In this document: piece after piece, positions 37,129 through 46,370 of the stretch
Layout of the letters: the number at the start of each line of letters is the position of its first letter
Position numbering within the stretch: the stretch's first letter is position 1
Assembly (NCBI GenBank): GCA_029856145.1
Contig: JAHQWK010000001.1
Span: 248,001 to 312,000 of the forward strand
Direction: 5' to 3'
Source of the DNA: Promethearchaeia archaeon
Lineage (GTDB): Archaea; Asgardarchaeota; Lokiarchaeia; Sigyniarchaeales; SOKP01
Length of the DNA stretch: 64,000 nucleotides
Notes under the pieces: model-generated
The model's input: the letters and a program-made list of their open reading frames with translations, nothing else
What the model was told of the DNA's origin: nothing
Database searches by the model: none
Made by a program: the position numbers and the translations under genes

Positions 37129-38232
37129 TTGAATAGAAAAGAGATTTTTGAGATAATTAAAACGTTTTCATCAGCCAGAGCTCCTTCTGGATTAGAAAAA
37201 GCTCGTGGTGAATTATTTAAGACGGAAATAGAGAAAATTCTTGCTAATAAAGATATCAAAATAAATACTGATTCATTAAGTAACTATTTTGTTAAATTTA
37301 ATGGAAAATCGAGTAAGAAAAATATTGCTATACTAGCTCACTTGGATGAAATTGGAGGAACCATTAGAAAAATAAAAAAGAATGGCACTTTAGAGTTTTC
37401 TAAAAGGGGGGGATATGAAGGTAGATGGCTTGTTTCAAGAAAGGTATCAATTCTAAATAAAGAAGGAAAATGGATTAGTGGAGTCATAGGAGGAAGATCC
37501 CCTCATGCTACCCCTCAGAAATTAAGAGGTGAAGAAAAAGTTGAACCACATGAAATGGAAATATTTATTGGAGCAATAGATAAAGAAGAAGTAATTAATA
37601 CATTTAAAATTCATATCGGTGCGCCATTTGTATTTTCTGGAGAATTTGAACTGTTAAATGAGGTATTTAATGACAATATTATTTCTGGGTATTCAATGGA
37701 TAACTTAGTTGCATTAACAGGACTAATTCTATTAGTAAAAAAAATTGTTAATAATCTTTTAGATGAGTCAGGAAACTTAAAAAAACCATTTGATTTATAC
37801 ATTGTTGCAACCACAAGAGAGGAAATTGGCACTGAAGGCTCTTTATTCTTTGCCAGAAATAATCCTATAGATGAGATTATTGCGTTAGATATAGGACTGG
37901 TTGAAGATTTTCCAGGAACTGTAAGTTCAGATATTAAATTAAATGCTGGACCTGTAATCGTATGGCAAGAAGCGAGTGGTACGGGTGTTTTCGATTATCA
38001 ATTATGTAGAACCTTAGTAAAAGTAGCAGAACAAAACAATATAAAATACCAAGATGGAGTGTTGGAATTTTATGGCTCGGATGCTGGTAAAGTGCAAAAA
38101 TGGTTAGGTATCCCATCAGCTTTAGTTGGAATTCCCACCATGTTTGCTCATAATGTTCCTGAAATTAGTACTTTAAATGGTATTGAAGAAGCAGCGGAAT
38201 TAATTTATCAGTATCTAAAAAATCAAAATTAA
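37129..38232 (+). CDS. M42-family metallo-aminopeptidase
   Basis: The 367-residue enzyme starts at TTG 37129. M42 (FrvX/TET-like) ligands are all present: AHLDEIGG near residue 70, the bridging Asp in GYSMDNLVAL near 189, the catalytic Glu pair in TTREEIGTEGS near 227, Asp in ALDIGLVED near 249 and His in TMFAHNVPEIS near 341. Family members form large tetrahedral particles that trim peptides, and this one should act in cytosolic peptide turnover. It is divergent from the phosphodiesterase gene, sharing the 185-base region 36944-37128. Confidence 0.9.
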   Translation: MNRKEIFEIIKTFSSARAPSGLEKARGELFKTEIEKILANKDIKINTDSLSNYFVKFNGKSSKKNIAILAHLDEIGGTIRKIKKNGTLEFSKRGGYEGRWLVSRKVSILNKEGKWISGVIGGRSPHATPQKLRGEEKVEPHEMEIFIGAIDKEEVINTFKIHIGAPFVFSGEFELLNEVFNDNIISGYSMDNLVALTGLILLVKKIVNNLLDESGNLKKPFDLYIVATTREEIGTEGSLFFARNNPIDEIIALDIGLVEDFPGTVSSDIKLNAGPVIVWQEASGTGVFDYQLCRTLVKVAEQNNIKYQDGVLEFYGSDAGKVQKWLGIPSALVGIPTMFAHNVPEISTLNGIEEAAELIYQYLKNQN

Positions 38233-38258
38233 GAAAAAAAATCTAATATTAATAATAA

Positions 38259-38363
38259 TGGAGCCCCCGGTGGGACTTGAACCCACGACCTGCAGATTAC
38301 AAGTCTGCTGCTATACCGCTTTGCCAAATAAAGCGCTTATCATTATTTTTAAGCCACGGAGGC
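38259..38363 (-). tRNA. tRNA-Thr (anticodon UGU) with insertion in D arm
   Basis: Read on the minus strand, a 7-bp acceptor stem (GCCTCCG with CGGGGGC), an anticodon stem GCAGA/TCTGC around CTTGTAA (anticodon TGT) and a T arm GTGGG/CCCAC with TTCAAGT are intact. The discriminator T is followed by an encoded CCA (38261-38259). The D region is 29 bases too long. Taking out 29 bases between about 38350 and 38320 gives a 73-base tRNA with T8, A14 and G18G19 in place. The insert includes an extra stem CGCTTT/AAAGCG (38335-38330 with 38322-38317) that pairs intron with exon, as archaeal splicing motifs do. The intron border can slide by up to two A residues. Confidence 0.9.
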
Positions 38364-38544
38364 AAATATAGATTGAAAATCCCAATATCTATAATTATAT
38401 GAAACTATTATAAATTTTTAATTTTGTGGTTTTAGAACTAATTAAAACATTAAATTGTATCAACACAAATAGTTAAAAGGCTATTTTTCTTTTTGTTAAT
38501 CAATTACCTTATTATTGATTTTATAGTTAATTGGATAAATAAAA

Positions 38545-38568
38545 TAACCTCTGAAATCGCGGAGGTTA
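38545..38568. promoter_or_regulatory. 7-bp inverted repeat in leader of the 38614 gene
   Basis: TAACCTC at 38545-38551 pairs with GAGGTTA at 38562-38568 across a ten-base loop. It lies about 45 bases before the start codon at 38614, separate from the Shine-Dalgarno GAGG near 38602. It may be an RNA hairpin, an operator or an sRNA element. The remainder of 38364-38613 shows no gene. Confidence 0.35.
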
Positions 38569-38613
38569 GCTAAAATAAAATACTCGGAAAATTAACACCA
38601 CGAGGAAGAAAAA

Positions 38614-38955
38614 ATGACCATTAATAAAGAAGAAATTACAAAATTGGCATTCAAGATATATAAAGAAAATCAGCCTCTTGAGAAGTCTATTTGGAGACTT
38701 GCCGAATTATGCGTCACGATAAATAGAAACGTTAAAAATGGATTTGATATTAAACCGTTGGAAACAGATAATCTAATTCTTTTAATACGAGAGGACGTTG
38801 ATGGTGTATTAATTTCACCTTCTGAAATTGAAATTAGAGAAGTCGCAGAAATTATATTTAATGAAGGTCCGTCAAAAAGCGAGCTGGATTGGTATATAGC
38901 TGAAAAACAACTTCTTTTAGAAGAATTAAAGAAAATTATTGATAATAACAGGTAG
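38614..38955 (+). CDS. Hypothetical protein with two similar helical segments
   Basis: The 113-residue protein starts at ATG 38614 after a GAGG element. Two stretches look alike: AFKIYKENQPLEKSIWRLAE (residues 10-29) and AEIIFNEGPSKSELDWYIAE (about 76-95). Both resemble the short DUF2934 pattern in which an A..IY...G segment is followed by a Trp and an acidic helix. This is a weak similarity judged by eye. No catalytic motif is present. The active PolB gene follows after about 160 bases on the same strand. Confidence 0.6.
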   Translation: MTINKEEITKLAFKIYKENQPLEKSIWRLAELCVTINRNVKNGFDIKPLETDNLILLIREDVDGVLISPSEIEIREVAEIIFNEGPSKSELDWYIAEKQLLLEELKKIIDNNR

Positions 38956-39119
38956 TAGCTGAGTTTCATATATATTAATCGGTTTGTTCTCTTTTCTTTG
39001 TAAAATCATTTTATATTAATTAGTAAATTAAATATTAAAGAAGGACTAGTCGGTATTAAAATAAATATTATACTAATTATTTATAATAGACATTAAGATA
39101 TTATTTTTTATTGGTATTT

Positions 39120-41999
39120 ATGCCGCCTCCAAAAAAGAAAAAGCTTGACGATAAGGAACAAACTTCGCTTTTCTCCTTTGTTGATAAGAAAGAAGAGAAA
39201 AAAGAAAAATCTCCAGAAACAACTAAAGAACCTAAAATTGAAAAGTCTAAAGAAGAAAAAGTAATAAAAGTAGCACCCCCTAAAGTAGAGGAAATCACAA
39301 AAGATTTACCTTCAAAATTGTATTTCAAGGGAAATGATGAACCCTTTGGTTTAAAAGCAGGAAATATCAAATTACCTAAAGTTTTACGAGAAAGTGTGTC
39401 TTCAACATACCTTCGATACTTGATTGAAAAAGGAGAAATAGTAGAAGATATGGAACGAGGATTGTTACTTGATGTTGATTATGATGGTGGACAAAACAAA
39501 GCATATTGTAAATTTTACGATTTAGAAACTGATGATATAAAGATTTGGATTGACACTACTGATCATGAGCCTTATTGTTTAAGCAAAGAATCGATAAATG
39601 AATTAGAAAACATTATTGAATTAAAAGATTATGAAGGATTCACTAGATTTGAAGAAATCGAGAAATTAGATTTGTTAAAAGACAAAAAAATACCAATGAC
39701 AAAAATTTATGGTAAAACACCTTCGGATATTGGAGGTTCTGGTACAAATATCAGAAATATTTTAAGCAAAAACAATAAAAAAGCTTGGGAAGCAGATATT
39801 AGATATCATTTAAACTATATTTTTGATAGACAACTAATTCCTGGATTAATTTATAGTATTCAGGGTGGTCAAATCAAAAAGTTAAGTTTTGAAAAGGATT
39901 CAGAAGAATCAAAGAGAATGGCAAAAGAATTACGTGATCAATTTAAAGATGAATCTCCAGAAATCCAAGAATTCTCGGAAAAGTTTTTGGATATATTGCT
40001 CACTCCGATTCCAGATGTGAAAAGGTTAGCTATGGATATCGAAGTAAATATAGGATTAGAAGATTTTGTTATTCCAGATCCTCGGCAGGCAAAACAAGCA
40101 ATTATCAGTATATCATTTGTGGCTTCGGATGGACTAAAATTAGTTTATGTACTAGAACGAGAAGGATTTGCTTTTCGTGGACTTCATAAAAAATTTCCAT
40201 CTGATGCAGAAGTTATATTCTTTAAAAGCGAAAAGGAATTATTAACAGAATCCTTTCGTCTTTTATGGGAATATCCTGTAATTATCACATTCAATGGTGA
40301 TAATTTTGATTTAAATTATATGTTTCATAGAGCAAATAAGTTAAAAATAAATAAAGATTTAAATCCCATCCATGTTAAGAGAGGTTTTGGTTTCTTATCA
40401 AGATCTGACTGTGATCTAAGAAAAGGAATCCATCTTGATCTATTTAATTTCTTCTTTAATAGAAGTATTTCAGGATATGCATTTAGTGGAGCATATGAAA
40501 GCAGTTCATTAAATGCAATAAGTGATGCGTTATTGGGAGAAAAGAAATATGAACATGAAGAAGAAATACACGAAATGGAATATGATATCCTTACTTGGTA
40601 TAATCTAAAAGATTCAATCCTTACATTAGAATTAACAAAATTTAACAACTCCTTAGTATGGAATTTAATTCTATTATTATGTCGAATAACTAAGATGCCT
40701 ATTCATGAAACTGTAAGGCGCCAAATTTCTACTTGGATACAAAATATATTTTATTTTGAACATAGAAGAAATAATTATCTTATTCCTCGCCGGTCTGAAA
40801 TAGCTGAATTAAAAACAGGGGGATACTCAAAAGCTGTCATCGAAGGAAAAGCATTCGCTGGAGCATATGTCGTTCCACCTGTTCCAGGTATTCATTTCGA
40901 TGTTGTTGTTATGGATTTTGCCTCACTATACCCTTCTATTATTAAGGAATATAATCTTTCATATGAAACAGTTTTATGTCCTCATAAGGATGATGAAGAT
41001 AATCTTGTTAAAGGTACTCCTTATCATATATGTACTCAAAAAATGGGAATCTTTGCGTATGTTGTAGGCTTTTTCCGAGATATAAGAGTTAAATATTTTA
41101 AACCAAAATCAAGTGATAAAAATCTAACAGAAAAACAGCGAAGTTATTATCAAACAATCCAACAAGCATTAAAAGTATTTATTAATGGAAGTTATGGTGT
41201 TTTTGGTTCCAAGAATTTTCCTCTTTTTTGCCTTCCGGTGGCTGAAAGTACAACTTCAATAGGACAATATTCAATAAAGCAAACTATTAAGAAATCAGAA
41301 GAAATTGGTGTAAAGGTTTTATATGGAGATACGGATTCTGTTTTTCTTTTAAATCCTACAATTGATCAGATGAAAGAGATATCAGATTGGAGTAAAAAAG
41401 AATTAGATCTTGATTTAGAAGAGGAAAAGACTTACCAATTTTTAGCACTCTCTGAAAGAAAGAAGAATTATGTCGGTATTTATAAGGATACTAAATATGT
41501 AGATATAAAAGGGCTTGTTGCTAAAAAGAAAAACACACCTGGGTTCATTAGAACTGTATTTAATGAAATGATTGAAATCTTGAAAAAAATTACAAATAAC
41601 GATCAATTTTTAAAAGCTAAAGATAATATCATAGAAATCGTGAGAGATAACTTAAAGAAAATAGGAAAGCCAAATACTTTTTCTTTAGAAGATTACATAA
41701 TTAACATTACCCTACAAAAGGATCTTAAAAGCTATATAAAAGTAGTTCCTCAACATGTTCGAGCTGCGTTAGAATTAAGAAATGTTACGGGAAGAGAATT
41801 TCAAAAAGGTGAAACAATAAGTTTTATCAAAAGTAAAGGGGCGATCGGAGTAAAAGCACTTGAACTTGCAAAACTTCAAGATGTCGATATTAAAAAGTAT
41901 AGAGAACTTTTAATCTCTGCCTTAGAGCAAGTGCTAGATGCCCTTGGTATTACATATGAAGAAATTAAGGGGATTAAAAAATTGGACGCATTTTTTTGA
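39120..41999 (+). CDS. polB: Family-B DNA polymerase, catalytically complete
   Basis: The 959-residue enzyme (ATG 39120 preferred over TTG 39111) has all motifs: Exo I AMDIEV (about residue 304), Exo II TFNGDNFDLNY (about 390), Exo III YNLKDSILT (about 494), motif A DFASLYPSIIKEYNLS (about 600), motif B KVFINGSYGVFG (about 687) and motif C YGDTDSVF (about 736). It should be a proofreading replicative polymerase. A PCNA-binding-like QTSLFSFV lies at residues about 14-21 in a Lys-rich N-terminal tail, and a second one, IKKLDAFF, forms the extreme C-terminus. No Shine-Dalgarno is visible; a TATA-like ttataat about 35 bases upstream fits a nearly leaderless transcript. Confidence 0.95.
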   Translation: MPPPKKKKLDDKEQTSLFSFVDKKEEKKEKSPETTKEPKIEKSKEEKVIKVAPPKVEEITKDLPSKLYFKGNDEPFGLKAGNIKLPKVLRESVSSTYLRYLIEKGEIVEDMERGLLLDVDYDGGQNKAYCKFYDLETDDIKIWIDTTDHEPYCLSKESINELENIIELKDYEGFTRFEEIEKLDLLKDKKIPMTKIYGKTPSDIGGSGTNIRNILSKNNKKAWEADIRYHLNYIFDRQLIPGLIYSIQGGQIKKLSFEKDSEESKRMAKELRDQFKDESPEIQEFSEKFLDILLTPIPDVKRLAMDIEVNIGLEDFVIPDPRQAKQAIISISFVASDGLKLVYVLEREGFAFRGLHKKFPSDAEVIFFKSEKELLTESFRLLWEYPVIITFNGDNFDLNYMFHRANKLKINKDLNPIHVKRGFGFLSRSDCDLRKGIHLDLFNFFFNRSISGYAFSGAYESSSLNAISDALLGEKKYEHEEEIHEMEYDILTWYNLKDSILTLELTKFNNSLVWNLILLLCRITKMPIHETVRRQISTWIQNIFYFEHRRNNYLIPRRSEIAELKTGGYSKAVIEGKAFAGAYVVPPVPGIHFDVVVMDFASLYPSIIKEYNLSYETVLCPHKDDEDNLVKGTPYHICTQKMGIFAYVVGFFRDIRVKYFKPKSSDKNLTEKQRSYYQTIQQALKVFINGSYGVFGSKNFPLFCLPVAESTTSIGQYSIKQTIKKSEEIGVKVLYGDTDSVFLLNPTIDQMKEISDWSKKELDLDLEEEKTYQFLALSERKKNYVGIYKDTKYVDIKGLVAKKKNTPGFIRTVFNEMIEILKKITNNDQFLKAKDNIIEIVRDNLKKIGKPNTFSLEDYIINITLQKDLKSYIKVVPQHVRAALELRNVTGREFQKGETISFIKSKGAIGVKALELAKLQDVDIKKYRELLISALEQVLDALGITYEEIKGIKKLDAFF

Positions 42000-42042
42000 A
42001 TTTTTTCAAAAACTTTTTTTAAAATGTCAAAAATAAAAGAAT

Positions 42043-42657
42043 ATGGAAAAACCAGTAAAAAAATCTAACAAGCTTCCCTATTTTGTAATTTTGGTATTCA
42101 TATTATTAGTTGGTTCTATTTTAATACCGTTTATATTAGTCAATGCAAACCAAACTGGAAGTTGTTTGCATCATTTAGAAGAAGATAATGGAATCCTTTG
42201 GGTGATAGGCAGAAGTTTTGGATTTACAACCTTCATTTGGTTCATAATAAGTACATTATTCGGTATTACCACAAAAAAGCTTGCACAATCTTTTAACTCA
42301 TATAAAAATGCTAGAGATCTTCACTGTTTAAATGCTGCAATAACCATTGTGGTTTTTCTAATTCATATTGGTACTCTCCTTGGATCTGAACCATGGGGAG
42401 ATTTAATATTCAATGGAGAATATAACCATATTCCTTACCCTTTATTTTTGACCAAATTATTAACAGGTGTTCTTTTTGGGATTATAATGGTTTCAGTGAC
42501 AGGAAGTGCTTTTTATTTTAGAGATATGAACAAAATGAAAAGGTTTGGATATAAAAGATTTATAAAATTACACTATGTTATGCTCTCCTTATCTGTAATT
42601 CTAGGGATTCATATTTTTCTGATAAATACTGAAATATTAATAATATTCTGGGGTTGA
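42043..42657 (+). CDS. Cytochrome-b/ferric-reductase-like membrane protein
   Basis: The 204-residue protein has about five helices. Conserved-looking histidines lie in helices three and five: LHCLNAAITIVVFLIHIG (about residues 95-112) and KLHYVMLSLSVILGIHIF (about 176-193), each with two His separated by about 13 residues as in the heme-binding helix pairs of ferric-reductase/MsrQ-type cytochromes. A Cys-His pair (SCLHHLEE) lies in the first outer loop. No flavin or NAD domain is attached. The next gene starts 4 bases after its stop and encodes a small membrane-anchored protein that may be a partner. The reductase assignment is tentative. Confidence 0.6.
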   Translation: MEKPVKKSNKLPYFVILVFILLVGSILIPFILVNANQTGSCLHHLEEDNGILWVIGRSFGFTTFIWFIISTLFGITTKKLAQSFNSYKNARDLHCLNAAITIVVFLIHIGTLLGSEPWGDLIFNGEYNHIPYPLFLTKLLTGVLFGIIMVSVTGSAFYFRDMNKMKRFGYKRFIKLHYVMLSLSVILGIHIFLINTEILIIFWG

Positions 42658-42661
42658 TTCC

Positions 42662-42943
42662 ATGAAAAAACTTTTATTAATTATTTTAATCGCTTTTATT
42701 ATCGTTTCAATATTTACAATTGTGTTTACCATTCAAAGAAGCAGCACATTCACTAATTTTACTGAGGATAATGGAGATAACGGGGATGATTATTTTAGTT
42801 TTAATAATCTGAATATACTTCAAGATGTAGCTGTTAATAAGATAGAAAATATTTTGCTAACAGATAATAAAAACGTAATTCCTCAAATTTATAACCTCAA
42901 ATTATCCTACGTGTTTTCATTATTTCTAAATGATATAATATAA
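42662..42943 (+). CDS. Small membrane-anchored protein following the cytochrome-like gene
   Basis: The 93-residue protein has one N-terminal hydrophobic helix (residues 4-26, signal anchor) followed by an acidic Asn/Asp-rich segment (NFTEDNGDNGDDYFSFNN) and a hydrophobic C-terminal stretch. No cofactor motif is visible. It starts four bases after the preceding gene and its last 18 bases overlap the convergent dolichol-kinase-like gene. It could be an extracytoplasmic subunit of the cytochrome-like protein. It may also be a truncated version of a longer one. Confidence 0.55.
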   Translation: MKKLLLIILIAFIIVSIFTIVFTIQRSSTFTNFTEDNGDNGDDYFSFNNLNILQDVAVNKIENILLTDNKNVIPQIYNLKLSYVFSLFLNDII

Positions 42944-44008
42944 TAATCCCATAATTGAAGCACATAAAATTGGATTCAAAATATTATCGTCGATTTTGAG
43001 ATTTAGAATATCAATAATTAGAAATGCTAATGCTCCAATAAATCCTATTATTATTATTTTCGAAATATTTAAAGAATAATGCTCAAATAACCATAAAACT
43101 ATAAAGCTGATTCCAAAAGATACTAAGAATCCAGATATATATCCAATTAATGTTTTATTTGAAGATTTTGGAATATGAATTCTACCAAATCTTAATCCAA
43201 ATATAGACGCTGCACCATCTCCTAAGGTAGCTATTAATGCGACAGCAGTAAATACTCCGAAAGGAAGAAAAAGTGTAGGTATAAGTGATAAAACCAAGGC
43301 AACTGGTCTTGTAAATTCATAGATCTCGTTTTTCTTTAAAGTTTTGCCTAAAGTATTGGAAATACAAGTAGGAAGTAAATGATAAATACTACTTTTATTA
43401 AAAATATGAGATAGACGAATGTAATCTAAAGCAGCAAATATGATAATTCCTGTATAGCCAACTACCAATATTAAAAATATCCCATATTCTGTCCCTGAGA
43501 TTCCCCAAAATTGATCAGCATCCCACATAGCATCCCAAATATAGACAGCAAAAAGCCATAAAAAAATAATAATAACTGCAGGTAATAAATGGAATGCTTT
43601 TCTATGAAAATCAGTTCTTAAAGCATCTTTTCTATTATTGAGATTTTTTATATCCATTAAAGTAAAATGATCTATAAACTTCTCTATAGTTCGATTATCT
43701 CTTAAATGTGTTTTTTTCTTCAATACAAATTGATACTGGTAATATAAAATAAAAAAAATCAACAACGGAGCATATATACATATAATTTGTAGAGCTAATC
43801 CTTCAAACCATCTTACTTGACTTGTATCTCTTATAAAGAATAACGGATAAACTATACCAGCTACAATCCATAATATAAATATCAATAAAGAATTTATAAA
43901 ATTATGATCTGGATACTTCTTTCTCAACTTTAGAGCATAATAAAGGTGAATAAACCCATTACCTATATAAAAAATTGTAACTGATAAGGTGAGACAGTTA
44001 TAAACCAT
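42926..44008 (-). CDS. Dolichol kinase/CTP-dependent lipid kinase-like membrane protein
   Basis: The protein of about 360 residues (ATG 44008; TTG 44023 also in frame) is polytopic. Its C-terminal half carries the hallmark of the SEC59/dolichol-kinase and CTP-dependent diacylglycerol-kinase family: RKAFHLLPAVIIIF near residue 136, ATLGDGAASIFGLRFGRI near 265 and IPKSSNKTLIGYISGFLVSF just after. Such enzymes phosphorylate polyprenols or related lipids with CTP at the membrane. In archaea, related proteins may serve dolichyl phosphate recycling for N-glycosylation or lipid salvage. It points toward the Tes-like radical-SAM gene's strand, 70 bases downstream of the small gene at 44095. Confidence 0.8.
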   Translation of the reverse strand: MVYNCLTLSVTIFYIGNGFIHLYYALKLRKKYPDHNFINSLLIFILWIVAGIVYPLFFIRDTSQVRWFEGLALQIICIYAPLLIFFILYYQYQFVLKKKTHLRDNRTIEKFIDHFTLMDIKNLNNRKDALRTDFHRKAFHLLPAVIIIFLWLFAVYIWDAMWDADQFWGISGTEYGIFLILVVGYTGIIIFAALDYIRLSHIFNKSSIYHLLPTCISNTLGKTLKKNEIYEFTRPVALVLSLIPTLFLPFGVFTAVALIATLGDGAASIFGLRFGRIHIPKSSNKTLIGYISGFLVSFGISFIVLWLFEHYSLNISKIIIIGFIGALAFLIIDILNLKIDDNILNPILCASIMGLLYYII

Positions 44009-44094
44009 AGTATAACTAAACAATGATTTTAAAAATACGTTATGAAAAAAATGAAAAGAAGAATTTAGAATAAAAAATTAAATAATAAATAAAA

Positions 44095-44382
44095 TTAGAG
44101 CCCTAGAAGTAAAAATTCATCAAGAGCTTTATGAAGTTTCTTTAAATTATCTTCTCCAAGGGCTTTATCTACTTGAATCTTTAAATCAAAAGCGGTACTA
44201 AACGCTTTAAAAAACGTGTTTTGAATGACATCGTTAAACTGAGACTTATCTTTCTTTTGTTCCTTAAATTCATCTACTCGCCTAATCATAGCTTCTTCAT
44301 AAGTTTTGTCAGTAACAGTTCTTAACTCTGCCAGTTTACGGATTTTCATTCCATCCCTATCTTCAACATATTCTTCAGGCAT
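44095..44382 (-). CDS. Small helical protein coupled to the radical-SAM gene
   Basis: The 95-residue protein starts at ATG 44382, the base immediately next to the stop of the upstream radical-SAM gene, so translation is probably coupled. It is hydrophilic and mostly helical, rich in Lys and Glu (RRVDEFKEQKKDKSQF), with a C-terminal LKKLHKALDEFLLLGL helix. I recognise no family. The tight coupling suggests a companion, such as a stabilising subunit, of the lipid enzyme. Confidence 0.7.
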   Translation of the reverse strand: MPEEYVEDRDGMKIRKLAELRTVTDKTYEEAMIRRVDEFKEQKKDKSQFNDVIQNTFFKAFSTAFDLKIQVDKALGEDNLKKLHKALDEFLLLGL

Positions 44383-46119
44383 TTATTCCTCCTCCTCCTT
44401 CTTAATCCCACCATTACGGGCGATTTCTTGTTCGATTTCTTCCACAGCTTGACCTGTAGTGGTGTCGAACTCATTTTTAATTTTTGGTGTTATCTGTTTT
44501 GCTATTTGTTTCTCAATAATAGGTCTATGAATTGTGTTCATTGTACAAAAGCTTATTTCCTTTACACTTCCATCTGGCATTGCGACGCCAAAATGTACTA
44601 TACATCTCTTTGTTCTCTCAATGTCCATGTTATAAGCGTCTTGAAAATGCATACTGGAAAGCAACAACGCACCATAACTAAAAGAGCTTACACTCTCCCA
44701 ATCCCCTCGCATTAAAAGTCTTGAAAACATTTCCATGAGTTTTCCTGGTTTTTTCATGTATTGTAACACACCTAAAAGGAATCTTGCTCGGAGTTGGGTT
44801 TTGTCCAGAAAATTCAAACCATTATCTAGAGTTTTACCAAAATCACCTAGTAAATCTTCAAAAATTCTAAGCTGTTTCTTTTCTTTATGTTTAATTTTAG
44901 CCCAAAAACGGTTAGCAAAGTCTATAACTTTTAAAGGGTCGAAATATTCCATTATTGGCATCATTTCGCCCGAATCAGGATCTACTACCATATAACTTGC
45001 AAAACCACAGTCGGGATGACAAGTAAATTCTATTGGTTCAACATCCGCCAAATAGGCTATAACTCTGCCAAATTCCACGATAGTGCTCAAAGGATACCAA
45101 GCATTCTCCATTCCGATCTTCCCACCTGTTTGTTCCTCAATAATTTTAAGTATATCTGCATTGGTTATTCGAAGATCTTGTCGTTCTTCATAAGCAATTC
45201 GGCCACATAGAGAAACCGGCTGAAAAGTTATACCACGAACAACATCCACATTGTCAATAGCATATTGAATGATGTTTCCAACCTCAATATCAGTAACTCC
45301 CTTAGCAATTGTAGCAACCAATACAATGGAATCAAGTCCAGCCTTACGACAATTATCGATAACCCTCTGTTTGTACGCCATGAGATTCTTAATCCCCCTT
45401 GTTTTTTCATATGTGATATCGTTGATGCCATCGAACTGGAAATAGAGTGTATCTAATCCCGCTTCTTTTACCCTTTTGGTCCATTCGAAGCCACCTTTTT
45501 TTCGAGACATCCCATAACCATTCGTAGCTACAATGACTTCCTTAAATCCATTATCTTTTGCCATTTTACAAATTTCAGGAAAATCTTTCCTAACTGTAGG
45601 TTCTCCACCAGTAAACATTATTGCAATTGCTGGAATAGGTTTGCTTCTGAAATGTTTCATAATTCTATCAATTTCTTCCAACGAGGGTTCGACTAAATAA
45701 CCAGATTTTTGTACATTTGCATAACAGAAATTACAATTAAAATTACAACGATTTGTCAAGTCGATTAACGCTAAAGAACAAGTTGATAGGTGCTCTGGAC
45801 ATAAACCACAGTTATAAGGACAACCTCTTGGATCTTCACCAACACAATCAGGAGGATTTGACTCACCATCTTTATCAAATTTCCAAATAACGTTTCCACC
45901 TTTATCTTTTACTGCCCAATGTGTCCATTTATAATATTTAGCAGAGCTACTAATCTTATCTTTGAATTGACCGTGCTCTTCGCAGGTTTTTCTCATCCAG
46001 ATTTCATCATTCTCTTCATAAACTTCGGCACCAATTGGTTCCAAACATTCTGGGCAAACGCTTCCCGTTTTTCGATAATATGGTGTATTTAAATATTCAT
46101 CATCGTCTAAATGATACAT
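44383..46119 (-). CDS. tes: Radical SAM enzyme, tetraether lipid synthase (Tes) type
   Basis: The 578-residue protein has the build of the MJ0619-like radical-SAM group that includes tetraether synthase, which joins two archaeol chains tail to tail to make GDGT membrane lipids. Visible are an N-terminal Cys pair CPECLEPIGAEVY followed by RKTCEEHG, a middle CPYNCGLCPEH cluster motif, the radical-SAM motif DLTNRCNFNCNFCYANV (about residues 120-136), FTGGEPTVRKDF near 169, LYFQFDG near 223 and CHPDCGFASYM near 369. The extra Cys groups suit several Fe-S clusters. Family membership is clear; the exact lipid reaction is inferred. Confidence 0.8.
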   Translation of the reverse strand: MYHLDDDEYLNTPYYRKTGSVCPECLEPIGAEVYEENDEIWMRKTCEEHGQFKDKISSSAKYYKWTHWAVKDKGGNVIWKFDKDGESNPPDCVGEDPRGCPYNCGLCPEHLSTCSLALIDLTNRCNFNCNFCYANVQKSGYLVEPSLEEIDRIMKHFRSKPIPAIAIMFTGGEPTVRKDFPEICKMAKDNGFKEVIVATNGYGMSRKKGGFEWTKRVKEAGLDTLYFQFDGINDITYEKTRGIKNLMAYKQRVIDNCRKAGLDSIVLVATIAKGVTDIEVGNIIQYAIDNVDVVRGITFQPVSLCGRIAYEERQDLRITNADILKIIEEQTGGKIGMENAWYPLSTIVEFGRVIAYLADVEPIEFTCHPDCGFASYMVVDPDSGEMMPIMEYFDPLKVIDFANRFWAKIKHKEKKQLRIFEDLLGDFGKTLDNGLNFLDKTQLRARFLLGVLQYMKKPGKLMEMFSRLLMRGDWESVSSFSYGALLLSSMHFQDAYNMDIERTKRCIVHFGVAMPDGSVKEISFCTMNTIHRPIIEKQIAKQITPKIKNEFDTTTGQAVEEIEQEIARNGGIKKEEEE

Positions 46120-46370
46120 TTTTTGTGTACTCCAAATTTTAATGTTTTAATAAAACATACGTTTATACAAAATTATTTTCCTTTTTTAAAAACATTTTCT
46201 TACGTTTACTACTTTTGATAATATTATTTGTTAATAAACATAAAAACTAATCTTTCTCCCTTCTTACTATTAATTCACGAAGATTTTCAATTTTAGTTAG
46301 ATTAAAAATATAATGTTTATAATTAACAAAATAAAGTAAATACTTAGAGAAAATTTTTGGTGAGACAAAG

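Noticed and set aside
44428..45456. Several plus-strand frames opposite the radical-SAM gene
   Set aside because: They are short, overlap one another and lie within a clearly coding minus-strand gene.
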